Source of the DNA: Rhabdophis nuchalis | Lineage: Eukaryota > Chordata > Lepidosauria > Squamata > Natricidae | DNA: 64,000 nucleotides | Direction of reading: 5' to 3' | NCBI GenBank assembly: GCA_039707465.1 | Contig: CM077643.1 | Coordinates: 329,719,419 to 329,783,418, forward strand | Shown here: positions 31,610-42,356 of the stretch, in pieces | How the letters are laid out: every line of letters starts with the position of its first letter | Position numbering within the stretch: the first letter of the stretch is position 1 | Translations under genes and position numbers: made by a program | The notes under the pieces: generated by a model | Seen by the model: the letters and a program-made list of their open reading frames with translations, nothing else | Database searches by the model: none | Told to the model about the DNA's origin: nothing

Positions 31610-32020
31610 TGTTATTATGGTCAACTTACGACTAGTCCCTTAGCAACCATTCAAAGTTACAACAGATCTCTTAAAAATTGCTTACAACCTGATTTCAAAG
31701 TTATGATCACTACACACACACACACACACACACACCTATCTCTGATTGGATTCTGGATACTTGGAAACCATTTTATCTTTACAGCCATTTGCAGGGGCCC
31801 TTGATTACTGGAGTGTGATTTGTTTTTGCCAGTTTCCAAGCTTTATTTCTGCTTTTTGGCAGATACTGCCCATTGGGTAAAATGGATTAACTTAAAGACA
31901 ATGGCATTCACTTAGCAACTGTGGCAAAAATGCCAAAAAATTGGGTTCAGGAATGTGATGTCTTGACTTATGACCGCAATGACTTCCAGGCTCAATTATA
32001 ATCATAAATCAAGGATTAAT
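31610..32020. mobile_element. mariner-like MITE remnant with (CA)n
   Basis: GTCAACTTACGACTAGTCCCTTAGCAACC at the left and TTGACTTATGACCGCAATGA near 31963 at the right are related to the family at 16868-17259. A (CA)12 run at 31712-31735 has expanded inside. Confidence 0.5.
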
Positions 32021-32064
32021 TGTAATTCATTATTTCATTTGCTTATATTGGAGCCTATAAATTT

Positions 32065-32185
32065 AGATTTGCACCACTTCATAGGGTTGTTGTAGGAAAA
32101 CGGAGGGAGGAAGGAGTATTAGGTATGTTTGCTGCTTTGAGTTATTCATTAAAACAATAAAGGTGGGATATAAATAAACAAATGT
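32065..32185 (+). mobile_element. MIR-like SINE 3' end
   Basis: CATAGGGTTGTTGTAGGAAAAC ... GCTGCTTTGAGTTATTCATTAAAAC then AATAAAGGTGGGATATAAAT is the conserved 3' half of the SINE family at 1578-1752. Confidence 0.7.
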
Positions 32186-32827
32186 GCTCAGTATTTGTAG
32201 ATAGTCATAATCCATTATTTGAATTTTTTGAACAATTGTACCCATGATAAATTGAAACGTTCTGTGGGGAATTTTATTCTCAGAGTCCTTTGTAGCCATT
32301 CTACAATAAGTTTTCTTTAATCTTTTCTTTTTTAACTAAAATAGTACAAATATTCTTCATTGAAGGATACACCTTTCCTCCCCCTTGAAATTTCAAGTTG
32401 TATTGGTTATTAGTACCTGTTCATTGACAGAGAGATAAGAAGAACCTGTATTCAGAACATTTGTTCATGCATGCGATAATTGTTTAGTGTACATTATTCA
32501 GTTCTGTGAGGAGGCCAGTGCCTTCTGCCAAAATTATCTCTGGAGGGAAAATATTCAGATTCCCACTGCAACACTTCCAAATGCATATTCTGTGCTTAAT
32601 GGGTCTGCAATGGCTTTGCAAACCATCCATATGTTCTTTGGCAGTTCAGCAAAAAGTTAGTGTAGATAGACTACTGATAAACATAACATGCAAACATCAA
32701 TGAAATTCTTCTGTAAGTCTTCCTAATAAATACCATGCTCATATATTGGACAACACAGTCCTGAATTCCATGCCAGCATAATCTTTGACAGATAATCTAT
32801 ATTTATAAAGAATATGCTATTTTGATA
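32186..32827. other. non-coding, no recognised feature
   Basis: AT-rich. Nothing recognised. Confidence 0.4.
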
Positions 32828-32831
32828 CATG

Positions 32832-32994
32832 TCGCGAGCGAGCGTACGGGTGGGGGGAGCGGCCGGGGCTGCGTGCCTGGGCGCTGCCGGAGCCGTCTGG
32901 GTGCCATGCGCCCGGGCACGCAGCGCCCGGACGGTTCCGGCAGCGCCCAGGCAGCCACAGCCCCGGGCGCTCCCCCCGCCCATATGCTCGCTCG
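32832..32994. repeat. CpG-rich palindrome with ~67-bp arms
   Basis: The arm starting GCGAGCGAGCGTACGGGTGG (32832) is complementary, with few mismatches, to the arm ending at 32994 (...CATATGCTCGCTCGC). The central loop is about 30 bases. Confidence 0.75.
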
Positions 32995-33404
32995 CTACAG
33001 GGGGAGGCAGCCGCAGCCCCCCCAGCCGACATGCCGGGCCCTCCACTGCCTCTGGGCAGGGGGGAGGGAGAGAGGAAGAGCCGCACCTGAGGGGCCAAAG
33101 AGGGACCTGGTGGAAACGTGGCCGGCTGTCCTGCCTGATGTGCTTGGACAGCGGGAGCTGCGTGTCGCAGGGCTCGGGGGCAGCAGCAGCAACAGCCACC
33201 TGCAGAGGCTGCCGAGCCGTGCTTTCCGGGGCTGGCTGCCACGCGGGGCTGGGAGGGAGGTGGGCGTGCGGCGCCCAGACAGCCCCGGCGGCGCTTGGGT
33301 GGCCGTGGCCTCAGGTTCCACACGCCCACCTCCCTTGCTGTGGGAGGAGGCAGCCGTGGCCTCCCCGGCTGGGGTGCCGGGCTTTCCACTGCTTCCGGGG
33401 GGGG

Positions 33405-33690
33405 GGGAAGGGAGGGAGAGAGGGAGGGAGAGACTGACATACAGAGAGAGACAGAGGGGGTGGGAGGAAGAGACAAACAGAGAGAGACACAGAGAGAGAG
33501 GGAGGGAAAGACACACACACACACACACACAGAATGACAGATGGGTGGGGGGAGGAGAGAGAGACAGATAAAGAGAGTGATAGACAGAGAGAGGCAAAAA
33601 GAAAAAGAGAGAAAGAGAAAGAAAAATAGAAAGAAAGAAAGAAAAGAAAGAAAGAAAGAAAGAAAAGAAAAGAAAAGAAAGAAAGAAAGA
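33405..33690. repeat. purine-rich (GA)n/(GAAA)n microsatellite
   Basis: A continuous purine-rich tract: GGGAGGGAGAGA, then AGAGAGACAGA, a CA run at about 33511-33530, then GAAAGAAAGAAA. Open frames across it are artefacts. Confidence 0.9.
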
Positions 33691-33919
33691 ATTTTGGTTG
33701 CTAAGCAGGACCGTTGTTAAGTGAGTTTCACCACATTTTCCAAGTTGGCCATGCCCATCCGGTCACATGACCGCTGAGCCACTCCCACAAAACAGGCCAC
33801 ACCTTTTGGCTCTCAAAATAAATTTCAATCGTGGTACTGTTGATATTTGGCTCTCTTAACTAATAAGTTTGCCCACCACTGAGATAACCAAAGGCTGGAC
33901 AGGGGAAGGAAAGAGAGGA

Positions 33920-33990
33920 GTTTTTTTATGTTGCCTTGAACTCCTGGATGAAAGGTGAAGTACAAATTTAAGAAACAAAATAAATTTCTG
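33920..33990 (+). mobile_element. L2/MIR-type 3' end fragment
   Basis: GTTGCCTTGAACTCCTGGATGAAAGGTGAAGTACAAATTTAAGAAAC then AAAATAAATTT is an L2-type terminus. Confidence 0.5.
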
Positions 33991-34939
33991 TTCCCCACAT
34001 TCTCGTCATAGCTTCATTTAATTCCCACAATCTACTGCATCTGAATATTTTGGAAAGTGTATTGGCAGCCCCAATAGAGCTCTGCTATTTAGCATTGTTG
34101 CGTATGCCAGCAAATAATTTTCTCTGAAAAACACAAGTGCTCTCAAATTTAGTTCTCTAGAGTGGGAAATAGAAATTTTCATGCCTGAACTTGCCACACT
34201 AGTGAATCTCTTTTGCTAGTCTACATTTCTGTGAAGTCTCTTAGCTTAGTTAAGTAAAACTACTACTTTTCTAAAAGTACAGCTCATTGGTAAAAGTAAA
34301 AGTATTATTTTCCAACTATGGATTTTACAGAAAAGTAAAAGTATTTTCCAACTTTGGATTTTACAGAAAGGGGATTTTTCATGAATGAAGATGGTTATTC
34401 TTTTTTAATATGCCTAGAAACTATTGAACATATGTGTAGCTTCAGTTGATGTTTTTGCAAACAAAATGCAACATCTAATAATTAACCTCAGATTTATTTA
34501 TTTGCTTATCTAAGAGATAATTACAACAAGCATTCATGTCTTCAGGAAAGCATACAGCATCTCACCTAATTTTTTGGATTTTTGTTTTTTACTCCAACTC
34601 TTGTTTTTTTGCACCAGATTATCTAATAAAGGATTCTGGAGAGTCATTAATAAATTAAGCTATGAGTTTTGCATTACTTCTCATAGATCAACATGGTTGG
34701 TTGTTGTTGTTTTATCTATTACTTCTAGGATTAGCTGTTATTTTACAGTATGTGTGTTTGAGTGAGTGAAAGTATCTTGTGAGTTTTTAATCCTGCACTA
34801 CTTCCTGTTTTTTATCACCTCAATGTCAAATTGATGAGAAATGTGCTACTTGAGTAGGAATTAGGATATGAGAAACGATGGTGTAAGCACATCAAAAGCT
34901 ATTTTCAGGTAGTCCGATTTAAAAATTAAACATAGTTCA
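33991..34939. other. non-coding, no recognised feature
   Basis: AT-rich, with a tandem-like duplication of CAACT(A/T)TGGATTTTACAGAAA near 34312-34370. No gene is recognised. Confidence 0.45.
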
Positions 34940-36780
34940 ATCTTCAGCTAAGAGCTATTTTAGTCCAGAGAGCCTATAAGTATCTAAGATTGCTAAGTCT
35001 TTACCGCTGCAAACCATTGTGTCAATTATTATTGACCATTGCTCCATAATATTGTTCAATTCTTCATTCACTTCTGACTGTGACCTCATGGTCCTCATAT
35101 TGTTAGGATTTTTTATTAGCAAATCTATGTGGTCACTAGGAGTCAGCAATGACTTGGCACATAATCAATAGTGTTATTATAAATTTATCTTTGAAACATC
35201 AAAATGTTACTTGCCATGTCCTTACATACATGTCCTTAATTTCTCCAAAGTAACATGTCCTCAATTTCTCCAAACATCAGCATCTTCTCCAGTGACTCTT
35301 GCATTAATATTTTATGTCCAAAATATTCTACTTTTAGCTTCAATATTGGTGCTTTCAGTGAGGAGATTGGGGTTTTTTTCTGTAGTACTGAATGATTTAT
35401 TATTCTTGAAGTTGAAAATATTCTCAATATTTTTCCCTTAGCACTATAATTCAAAAGCATCCATTTTTCTTCATTCGACATTTCATAGCCATGTGTTACA
35501 ACTGGGAAAGCCAGGACCTTGACAAAATGAACTTTGTTGTCACTTGGTAGTGCATTTAATACTTTGTCTAGATCTGTTAGACTTCCTTTCAACTAACTGA
35601 TTTTATTTCAGGTCTATAATCAATATCTCTGAATTTTTCAGTTTAGGTAGATAAAACCTTTACCTACTTCAGCTTCTTCTCTCTAACTTTTCCTTGGATG
35701 GTTGATATATATTTTAGTATTGACCAGCTAATTAGCTTTTATATCTCTTATTTCCCCTTCATCTTCTTTAAGTTTCTCACATCTAGACTTTAAAATGGTA
35801 TCATTTGCATTTCTGACACTGTTGTTTTTCCTGTAATTTTAATTCCAATTTCTATTTCTTTTAGTCCATAATTTTTCATTATGTGTGTATGTGATTAAAT
35901 TAGTGAGACAACAGTATGAAACATTGGTTCTTTCCAATTTTGAACAATTTAATCATTCCATGTTCCATTCTAACTATGGATCCTGCGCATCAGACTGTCA
36001 TTGACAGATCAGATGACATACAACCATATTTTTAAGATCTATCCTCAACTTGTGAGTGTAATAATAAAGTAAAATAAATGTCTTTAGAATGCCTTTGTTT
36101 TTTCCATTATCCATCAGATGTTTGCAGTCTTGTCCTGCTTCTCAATCTAGCTTGTACAACTGGCAGCTGTTGTTTCTTGTATTGTTGAAGTCTGGATTGC
36201 AGCATCTTGAGCATTGTCATTCTAACAAAAGAGATTGTGAAATTGTTCAATAGTCTCAACACTCTTTAACATTACCCTTTTTGGTATTGGAGTTTAAATT
36301 GATCTTTTCCAGTCACTTGGCCATTGCTGTGTTTTCCATATCTGGTTAGAAATTGCAATGGCCCAATGCTGCAATATTAATTGGTATCTTATCAATTCTT
36401 GTAGCTTTGTTGTTACCAATATTTTCTAGGACCTATTTAATTTCACTTGCCAAATATCTGGCTCTAGTTCAGCAGTTAAACTTTTGTGCAGATCAATAAT
36501 TTTGGGATTGTATTCATACAGTTCTGCCATACATGCATGCCATCTATGCATAGCTTATTTCTTATAGATGCATTTGCTGTCTTTTATCATAACATTTTGC
36601 ATAAAATGTCCATTATAGTTCCTATATGTTTGCTTTCCTCAATTGTTTTTTGCAACATATCTCCTTGTCTTTCCTTGCTCTTCTCTGGAACTTGGTCCTT
36701 AAGTTGAGGATTTTTTCCCCTCCGGCTCTCTGCCTTTTGTTCTCAGTGTAAGGTATTAATTCCTCTTAGCCAAAAGGTTC
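34940..36780 (-). pseudogene. BovB (RTE-clade) LINE, decayed ORF2 fragment
   Basis: Minus-strand translation follows BovB order. Near 36300-36470 there is LEPDIL ... VLENIGNNKATRIDKIP ... IWKTQQWPSDWK. Near 36130-36290 there is the KGN(V/A)KE...NYRT-type block and LQQYKKQQLPVVQA. At the C-terminus near 35250-35560 there is FVKVLAFPVVTHG, SSLKAPILKLKVEYFGH and SLEKMLMFGEIE. These are hallmark BovB segments. There are many frameshifts and stops, so it is old. BovB is known for horizontal transfer involving squamates, and it supplies the 3' end recognised by Sauria SINEs. Confidence 0.82.
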
Positions 36781-36940
36781 AGAGGATCTACCACTTTCAT
36801 CAAATGACAAAATAATGTAAGATCATCAACACTGATCTTTTTCTATGTATGTGCAACATCACAATGAAGTACCCTTCAGCATGATACTGATTTTATTTTT
36901 TGTTGCCATCCATCCCCAAAGTTGTTGAAGAATTAGAAAG

Positions 36941-37085
36941 TTCTCAATGATGAGGAGAGGGAGGTGTTACATATGGGCTATTCTCAATCCCTATTGGCCC
37001 ATTGACTGAGAGAAATTTGTCGCAGCACGCCTCTGCTCCTTCTGCCCAGTTTCCTCTCAGTCCATGGTCCAATTGGTTGGGTTGT
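36941..37085 (+). repeat. DIRS left inverted terminal repeat
   Basis: It starts TTCTCAATGATGAGGAGAGG and is inverted relative to 39960-40085. The right copy extends about 30 bases further out, as is usual for DIRS termini. Confidence 0.8.
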
Positions 37086-37679
37086 TTCATAGCTCTTGCT
37101 ATTTCTCAGTTTTCTTATCAATTCTTGTATTTAGAGATAAAATTCATCTTAATTCATACTGTCTAAATTCCAAAGGTTGATATATTGAATTTCTGCTTGT
37201 GGAGACGTCGGGCGCGTCGCCTCCTACAGCAGCGCCGGATCGCATTCGGCTGGATCCGGCAGCGTTAAAAATTGCCATTCTGCTTGGAAAGAGGTAAGCA
37301 GTGACATTTAACTCTAGCTGGCTCGCACAGCAGTTTTTTTTTAGCGTAGATGAGCGTGGCTCCTTTTAAACAACTTGTGTTCTGACGAGCCTTCCTTTTC
37401 CTTACAGCGGCCAGCAGCCACCATCAGAAACCATTTATTTGGATCACTGTCATGATAGCAATCTTGCAGGGGGCTCCCTGCAGGTGGTCTAGCTGCGCTA
37501 TTTCAAAAGATTTCTGATCCATATTTATCTCAGCCGCCCGCCAATTTTTGGGTCAGAGCGGCCGTTATTTACAGCGGCAGCCATCTTAGGTGTCAGGAAG
37601 TGGAAGTGGCCATTTTAGAGAGCCATTTTTGTCGCCCCAACAGTCTAATACAACCAACGATTTCTCTAAATTCATAGGA

Positions 37680-38646
37680 GGCAAACGTTCCTCACAAACG
37701 TTCCTCCTGAAGTACCTGAGGCCCCAGGCTCACCATCCTTAGCCAGTGAGGGATCAGTTACGGGGGAGGAACCTACGCAGGGGCTTGTAATTCCTGATGA
37801 TGACAACTCGGCTAAACTGGATGCCCCTACATTTGTGGGCTTTTTCAGCCTTCTCTGTTCAAACAATTACTAACTAAAGCAAAATCTATGACTAAGTTGG
37901 GGCCTAAAATTCCCACGGTTGCTCTGGGCACCAGCAAGGACTTGACTCAAGCCATATTTGTTAAGATACCCCTAGACGAGGAGACCCCTGCCCCTCCTCT
38001 CTTTCTGGAGGTAGTCAAGGGCCAGGGGGGCCAACCAGGGGGGGCAACTCCTGAGGTTAAAGATAGAAAGCTATACAATATGGAGAAATATTTTTCACAG
38101 GCGCTTCAGGTGCCTATTGTGGATACTCCAGTGGCTGCTCTTTCTTCTTCAGCAGCGGTAGTTGCTGGGGATGTAGCAGACAAGTTGAAGCCTGAGGATA
38201 AGAAAGCAGAACTTATCCTTAGGAAAGGATTTCAGGCTTCAACTTGGGGTATCAAGGCAGTGGCTGCTGCTTCCTTTTTCAATAGAACGACTCTTTTGTG
38301 GCTAAAACAATTGCAAGAATGCACACACACCCCCGAGGATGCCCGCACTCTGACAGATCTTAATAAGATTATTGCAGCTTCCCAATACTCTGATGACGCT
38401 ACCCTGGATTCGGTTAAATTTGCATCTCGGGCTTTATCGGCCTCTGTAGCATCTAGAAGGCTACTATGGTTAAAAAATTGGCAAGTTGATAATAAGTCTA
38501 AATTTCACATCTCATCAAGCCCTTATACAGGAGAGAAGCTTTTTGGTGAATCCTTAGGTCCTATTTTAGTGGAAGACAAGGAAAAAAAGAAAGTCCTTCT
38601 ATCCACAGCTAAGCAACAGGAGTCTTGCCCAACTCCAATATCGTAA
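37680..38646 (+). pseudogene. DIRS gag-like ORF
   Basis: The main open part (37888-38646, 252 codons from MTKLGPKIP) has the pattern of DIRS gag proteins: LYNMEKYFSQALQVPIVDTP, then DATLDSVKFASRALSASVAS, RRLLWLKNWQVDNKSKF, and KLFGESLGPILVEDKEKKK. An upstream frame (37680-37870) with PEVPEAPGSPSLASEGSV reads into a stop near 37870 and is probably the same ORF before a lesion. Function by family: nucleocapsid-type protein. It is probably defective at its N-terminus. Confidence 0.7.
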
Positions 38647-38989
38647 AAGACAATTCTACAGGTTCCCTGAACAAGAATTTCAGCAGAACAGGTATTGGGG
38701 TCCCAGGGGGGATAGATTCCAATCCAGAAATTTTTTCCAGGATAGGAATAGTGGACAGGGATCAGCCAGACGGCCCTTTCGAGGGGGCGGTAGTCGTCCC
38801 TTCTGCAGAGGGAAGTAAATCAAATTCCACACTTCCCATAGGCATCCACCTTCTTCTCTTTGTGGCTCAATGGGAAGGCATAACTTCAGATGCCTGGGTC
38901 CTATCTTCCATTAGTCAGGGTCTCAGACTCGAATTTCTCTCCACCCCTCCAACCTTTTTAGATCTTTCTCTTCGTCACAGAACCCGGCT

Positions 38990-39490
38990 AAGTGGGAGCT
39001 TGTTAAGCATGCAATTCAACACTTGTTGGACATTAAGGCCATAAAACCAGTTCCACTGGAAGAACAAGGATTGGGATTTTTCTCTAACCTTTTCATAGTA
39101 CCAAGGTCCTCTGGGGGGGGGGGGTGGAGAGCAATCCTGGATCTAAAATGATTGAATAGATTTATAATATACCACCATTTTAAAATGGCATCCTTGGCAT
39201 CCCTATTGCAGTGGGTAAGAAAAGGTGATTTTATGGCCTCAATTGATCTCACTGAGGCATACTTACATATCCTCATACTGCCTTCCCACTGTAAATATCT
39301 TTTTTTTTTTCAAGGAAGGGGCTCATTATCAGTATAGGGCATTACCCTTCAGGTTAGCTTCAGCCCCTAGAACATTCACGAAGGTTATGGCAGCCCACCT
39401 TAGGTCTATTCCGGTGCAGGTACAGCTTTACCTTGATGACGTGTTAGTGCAAGCTGAGATGTACTTTTCACCATCCAGGCATTCCAATGG
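38990..39490 (+). pseudogene. DIRS reverse transcriptase fragment
   Basis: The pieces read GFFSNLFIVPR, WRAILDLK, FKMASLASLLQWV, DFMASIDLTEAYLHI (RT motif A), YRALPFRLASAPRTFTKV (motif B) and LYLDDVLV (the catalytic box, LDD form usual for DIRS/LTR types). A G run at 39112-39123, a T run at 39300-39309 and a stop at 39148 break the frame. RNase H is not seen downstream. Confidence 0.8.
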
Positions 39491-39519
39491 GTAGGATTCT
39501 TTGTTAATTTTGATAAGAG

Positions 39520-39745
39520 TTCCCTTATTCCCAAGACAAGGTTGTTACACCTGGGGGCGGTGATAGCAGTGTGGGCGACTAGAACACCATTCAAGGATGT
39601 ATGGAGGGCTGCCACCTGGGCGACTTCTACTTCTTTCATACAGCATTACAAATTGGACGTCTATGCGTCAGTGGAGGCTTCATTCAGTTGTAAAGTGTTA
39701 CAGCAGGTAGTGGCTCCACCAGCCGCTACACATGATGATGTTTAA
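39520..39745 (+). pseudogene. DIRS tyrosine recombinase C-terminus
   Basis: The frame reads RTPFKDVWRAATWATSTSFI, then QHYKLDVYASVEASF, matching the C-terminal box of DIRS tyrosine recombinases (RAATW...TFxxHY with the catalytic tyrosine in HY). It ends before the internal complementary region. The N-terminal catalytic arginine region is missing. Confidence 0.7.
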
Positions 39746-39799
39746 CAAAAAAAATTCCCTCCCTAGGGATACTAGCTTTGGTACATCCCATATGTAGCA

Positions 39800-39868
39800 T
39801 CCCCCTCTCATCATTGAGAATGATTGTTGGTACTTACCTGAATGATGTTTCTGATGATAGGAGAGGGA
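39800..39868. repeat. DIRS internal complementary region
   Basis: CCCTCTCATCATTGAGAA is complementary to the left end, and GATTGTTGGTACTTACCTGA is complementary to the right end of the element. The two halves abut, as expected for the template that joins DIRS ends. Confidence 0.8.
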
Positions 39869-39879
39869 GCGGCTACATT

Positions 39880-39917
39880 CCCCTCCCCACCAAGGGTATC
39901 GGCTTGGTGGGGAGGGG
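39880..39917. repeat. 15-bp perfect hairpin
   Basis: CCCCTCCCCACCAAG and CTTGGTGGGGAGGGG are separated by 8 bases, just outside the internal complementary region. Confidence 0.8.
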
Positions 39918-41123
39918 TGGTTCCTTCTTTGTTGTGATTTTTAACCCTCAGGTTTGATCCGTCCATGAAACCTCGTGGAAACTGGGCAGAAGGAGCAGAG
40001 GTGTGCTGCAACAAATTTCTCTCAGTCAATGGACCAATAGGGATTGAGAATAGCCCATATGTATCCCCTCCCTCTCCCAACATTAGAAACATTGTTCAGG
40101 TAAGTACCAACAATCGATCTAACTGAATTTTGGCAGTTAGTCTTGGTCTGCAGTCCTAACTATTAATCTGCTAGTTTGTTTTGTGTGCCCTTGCTTCCAA
40201 TTTGTTCTCTAATTTAGTTTTCTGCTTTGTTATGCTGACTGATTAAGAATGTAAGATGGCTTCCGGTTCCGGCTCCAGCGGCGACGGGCGAGCCTAGCGC
40301 TCGCTCGCCGCTTTGTTGCCTTTTCTGCCCCCCCACGGGGGCGAGACACTCCGGTTACCGGAGGTCTCCCGTAGGGTCGGCTCGGAGGGGACGTTCTTCC
40401 TCACGGCGGTGGGGAGAGCATTCCCCTCCGCGACCTAGGTGAGGAGGAACATGCTGCGGGGGGTTCTCCCTTCGCCAACGGCTGTCGGCGCCATTCACTT
40501 CAATGCAGAGGGCTGAGCGGAGAGATCGGAAGGCTTGCCGAGGCTTCAGCTGCGAGGGAGAGTGAGTTTAAAAAAGACTTTTTTTTCCTTGCTGCCAGCC
40601 AGGCTGAACGGACTGGGAGGGGGGTGTTTGTTTTCAAAAAAAAAAACCCTCGGACTTAAGCGGCACTCTAAAATGGCTTCTCTGGAAGAGAAAGCGGAAA
40701 TCTTAAATCCGGACTGTCTCTAACAAGGGAAAGTGGTATGCGGCTACTTGCAACATTGTTTCTAGGTCTGGCTGGATAAAAAAAAATTATTTTTCTACTC
40801 TCTCCTCTGGGCTCTGAGATGGGCGGTGGAAGGTGGCTTTTCTTTGTCCCTGCCTGACTATTTCAACTATGGAAAATTCCCAGCGTCTCTTTACAATTGG
40901 GACTCTCTCTGGATATTAATGAAGAATTTTTCTCTTGCTGGATTTGTGATTTCCTTTCTGGAGTACCTTCGCTATTATAACTATTGAGTTGGAAAATTGT
41001 CTCTCTCTTGGTTCCTGAATTTTACAACGTTTCAACCTTGATCAGAACTTTTGGCTCCCGGTTAGTCTCACCAACCCCACCCTGAAAACGCCATTTTGGT
41101 GGCACTGACTTTAACAGTTAAGC

Positions 41124-41972
41124 ATGGCTCAAGAAACAGCACTGACAAGTTTAGAACAACGGATGGCTTCTCTTGAAACTGTTATACAAACTTTGGTAAA
41201 AGAAATTCAGGCCCAGAAGGCAGAAAACATCAATTTCAAGAAGGAGCTATTGGACACACGGAAGCAAGTGCTGGAAAACACACAGAAGACTGAAGAATTG
41301 GAAGGGGGGTTGGTGGGGGTTAAGGGAGAGATTAAAAATGTTACTAAAGAGGTTGGGGAAACAAATGGGCATGTGTCTAGGATTGATATGGAAAGAATGA
41401 CATATTTTTTGAGATTTCAGAACGTTCTTGAGGAATCTGGTGAATGCCTCCCTGATCTTATGAGCACAATTTTAGCAGACTATTTACAAAAACCTAAAGA
41501 TGAGATCAGGGGGGACATTGACCTAGCCTACAGAATTAACTCAGCATATGCCAGGATAAATGAAGTGCCTAGAGAGATACATGTGAAATTTGTTAGAAGG
41601 TCAACCAGAGAGGAAATCCTGAAAGCGCAGAGAGGTAGTCCATTAATCTACCAACAAAAAGAGGTTGCTATCTTGAAGCAGATCCCTAGAAAGATTCGAG
41701 AAGCAAGGAGGGAATTTTCCTTCTTGTCAAAAATTTTATTTGATCATGGGATTTGGTTCAAGTGGGTGACACCCGAAGGGATGCTGGTGTTCTGGGAAGG
41801 AGGAAGAGTGAGGATTAAAACAGTTGCTGAGGCGGAAGCCTTTCTTAAAAAACATTCCTCTGCCCTGGGGGAAGATCCAGGGGGGACGGAGGGGGCCGCG
41901 GCCCCGCCCGCTGGGGGCCAGGGAGGAGAAAAAGAAGATACAATAGCCAAGAGACTTAGATCGAAAAAATAA
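41124..41972 (+). CDS. L1-type ORF1 protein, intact, 282 aa
   Basis: An L1 ORF1p-like RNA-binding protein. Residues about 1-90 are heptad-rich (LEQRMASLETVIQTLVKEI), a coiled coil for trimerisation. Residues about 90-190 form the RRM-like part (YFLRFQNVLEESGE, IREIHVKFVRR-type block REIHVKFVRRSTREEI). The C-terminal domain continues through PRKIREARREFSFLSK and WFKWVTPEGMLVFWEGGRVR to a basic end (IAKRLRSKK). The start is the first ATG after the 5' UTR and aligns with the homologous start at 27137. There are no stops or frameshifts. It is the only intact ORF of this element. The C-terminal A/G/P-rich linker near 255-270 looks like an expansion. Confidence 0.88.
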   Translation: MAQETALTSLEQRMASLETVIQTLVKEIQAQKAENINFKKELLDTRKQVLENTQKTEELEGGLVGVKGEIKNVTKEVGETNGHVSRIDMERMTYFLRFQNVLEESGECLPDLMSTILADYLQKPKDEIRGDIDLAYRINSAYARINEVPREIHVKFVRRSTREEILKAQRGSPLIYQQKEVAILKQIPRKIREARREFSFLSKILFDHGIWFKWVTPEGMLVFWEGGRVRIKTVAEAEAFLKKHSSALGEDPGGTEGAAAPPAGGQGGEKEDTIAKRLRSKK

Positions 41973-42224
41973 CTTTGCCTTGATTTTTCTGAACAATTTT
42001 GCATAATATTTGTATCTGGATTTTTTGTAAATGTCTGACAGCATGGAATTGAGAATTTAGGTATATGTACTTGCTTTTACCTTGTAGTGTTATGAAAAAT
42101 GCTTTTTTTTTGTTATTTTTTTATTGTGTATTTTGAGGTCTCGGAAGGGCCGACGACTCTGACGTGAATGCTCTCAAAATTTCTTTGTATCCCTTACCCT
42201 ACCCTATAGAAAAAATGTAAAACC

Positions 42225-42230
42225 AATAAA
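42225..42230 (+). terminator. poly(A) signal of HAL1-like element A
   Basis: AATAAA lies 18 bases before the A-rich end and the target duplication. Confidence 0.75.
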
Positions 42231-42356
42231 ACTTTTTCAATATAAAAAAGAATGTAAGATATCAGTAAGACTGAAATAGCATGATCCATCCGGAGAGACT
42301 CAACCATGGCAGAGATGGGCAGCAGTGAATCTACAGTATTTGTAATTGTCATTATA

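Larger units (their letters stand above)
32828..33883 (-). mobile_element. GC-rich hAT-like element with palindrome and purine tract
   Basis: Read on the minus strand the left terminus is CAGTGGTGGGCAAAC (33869-33883), followed by GGTGTGGCCTG, CGGTCATGTGACCGG and TGAGTTTCACCACATT-like sequence that parallels the element at 31050. Beyond the purine tract (33405-33690) lies a CpG-dense body with a 67-bp-armed palindrome at the far end. The large frames (up to 249 codons) are low-complexity and occur on both strands, so I do not call genes. The far terminus is uncertain. Confidence 0.5.
36941..40115 (+). mobile_element. DIRS-type tyrosine-recombinase retrotransposon, decayed
   Basis: The left terminus (36941-37085) and the right terminus (about 39960-40115) are inverted copies (CATATGGGCTATTCTCAATC on the left, its complement on the right). 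A segment at 39800-39868 combines sequence complementary to the left end and to the right end, the internal complementary region that defines DIRS elements. Between them, in order, are a gag-like frame, DIRS-like reverse transcriptase and the C-terminal part of a tyrosine recombinase. The RNase H region is mostly missing. Stops and frameshifts make it inactive. Confidence 0.88.
40258..42247 (+). mobile_element. HAL1-like ORF1-only L1 element A, full length
   Basis: The 13-bp target duplication AAGAATGTAAGAT lies at 40245-40257 and 42248-42260 with no mismatch. Between them are a GC-rich 5' UTR (40258-41123), one intact ORF1, a short 3' UTR, AATAAA at 42225-42230 and an A-rich end. No ORF2 is present although both ends are. 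The total, 1.99 kb, is close to element B (about 2.05 kb without inserts), so this is a repeated structure and not random truncation of an L1. Confidence 0.88.

Noticed and set aside
32817..33597. Frames of up to 249 codons in the GC-rich block
   Set aside because: They run into GA and CA microsatellites (RERERERE, HTHTHTHT), occur on both strands, and lie inside a repeat.
34590..34760. Plus-strand exon after ...TTTGCACCAG
   Set aside because: The one open frame is low-complexity (VVVVLS) and has no good donor.
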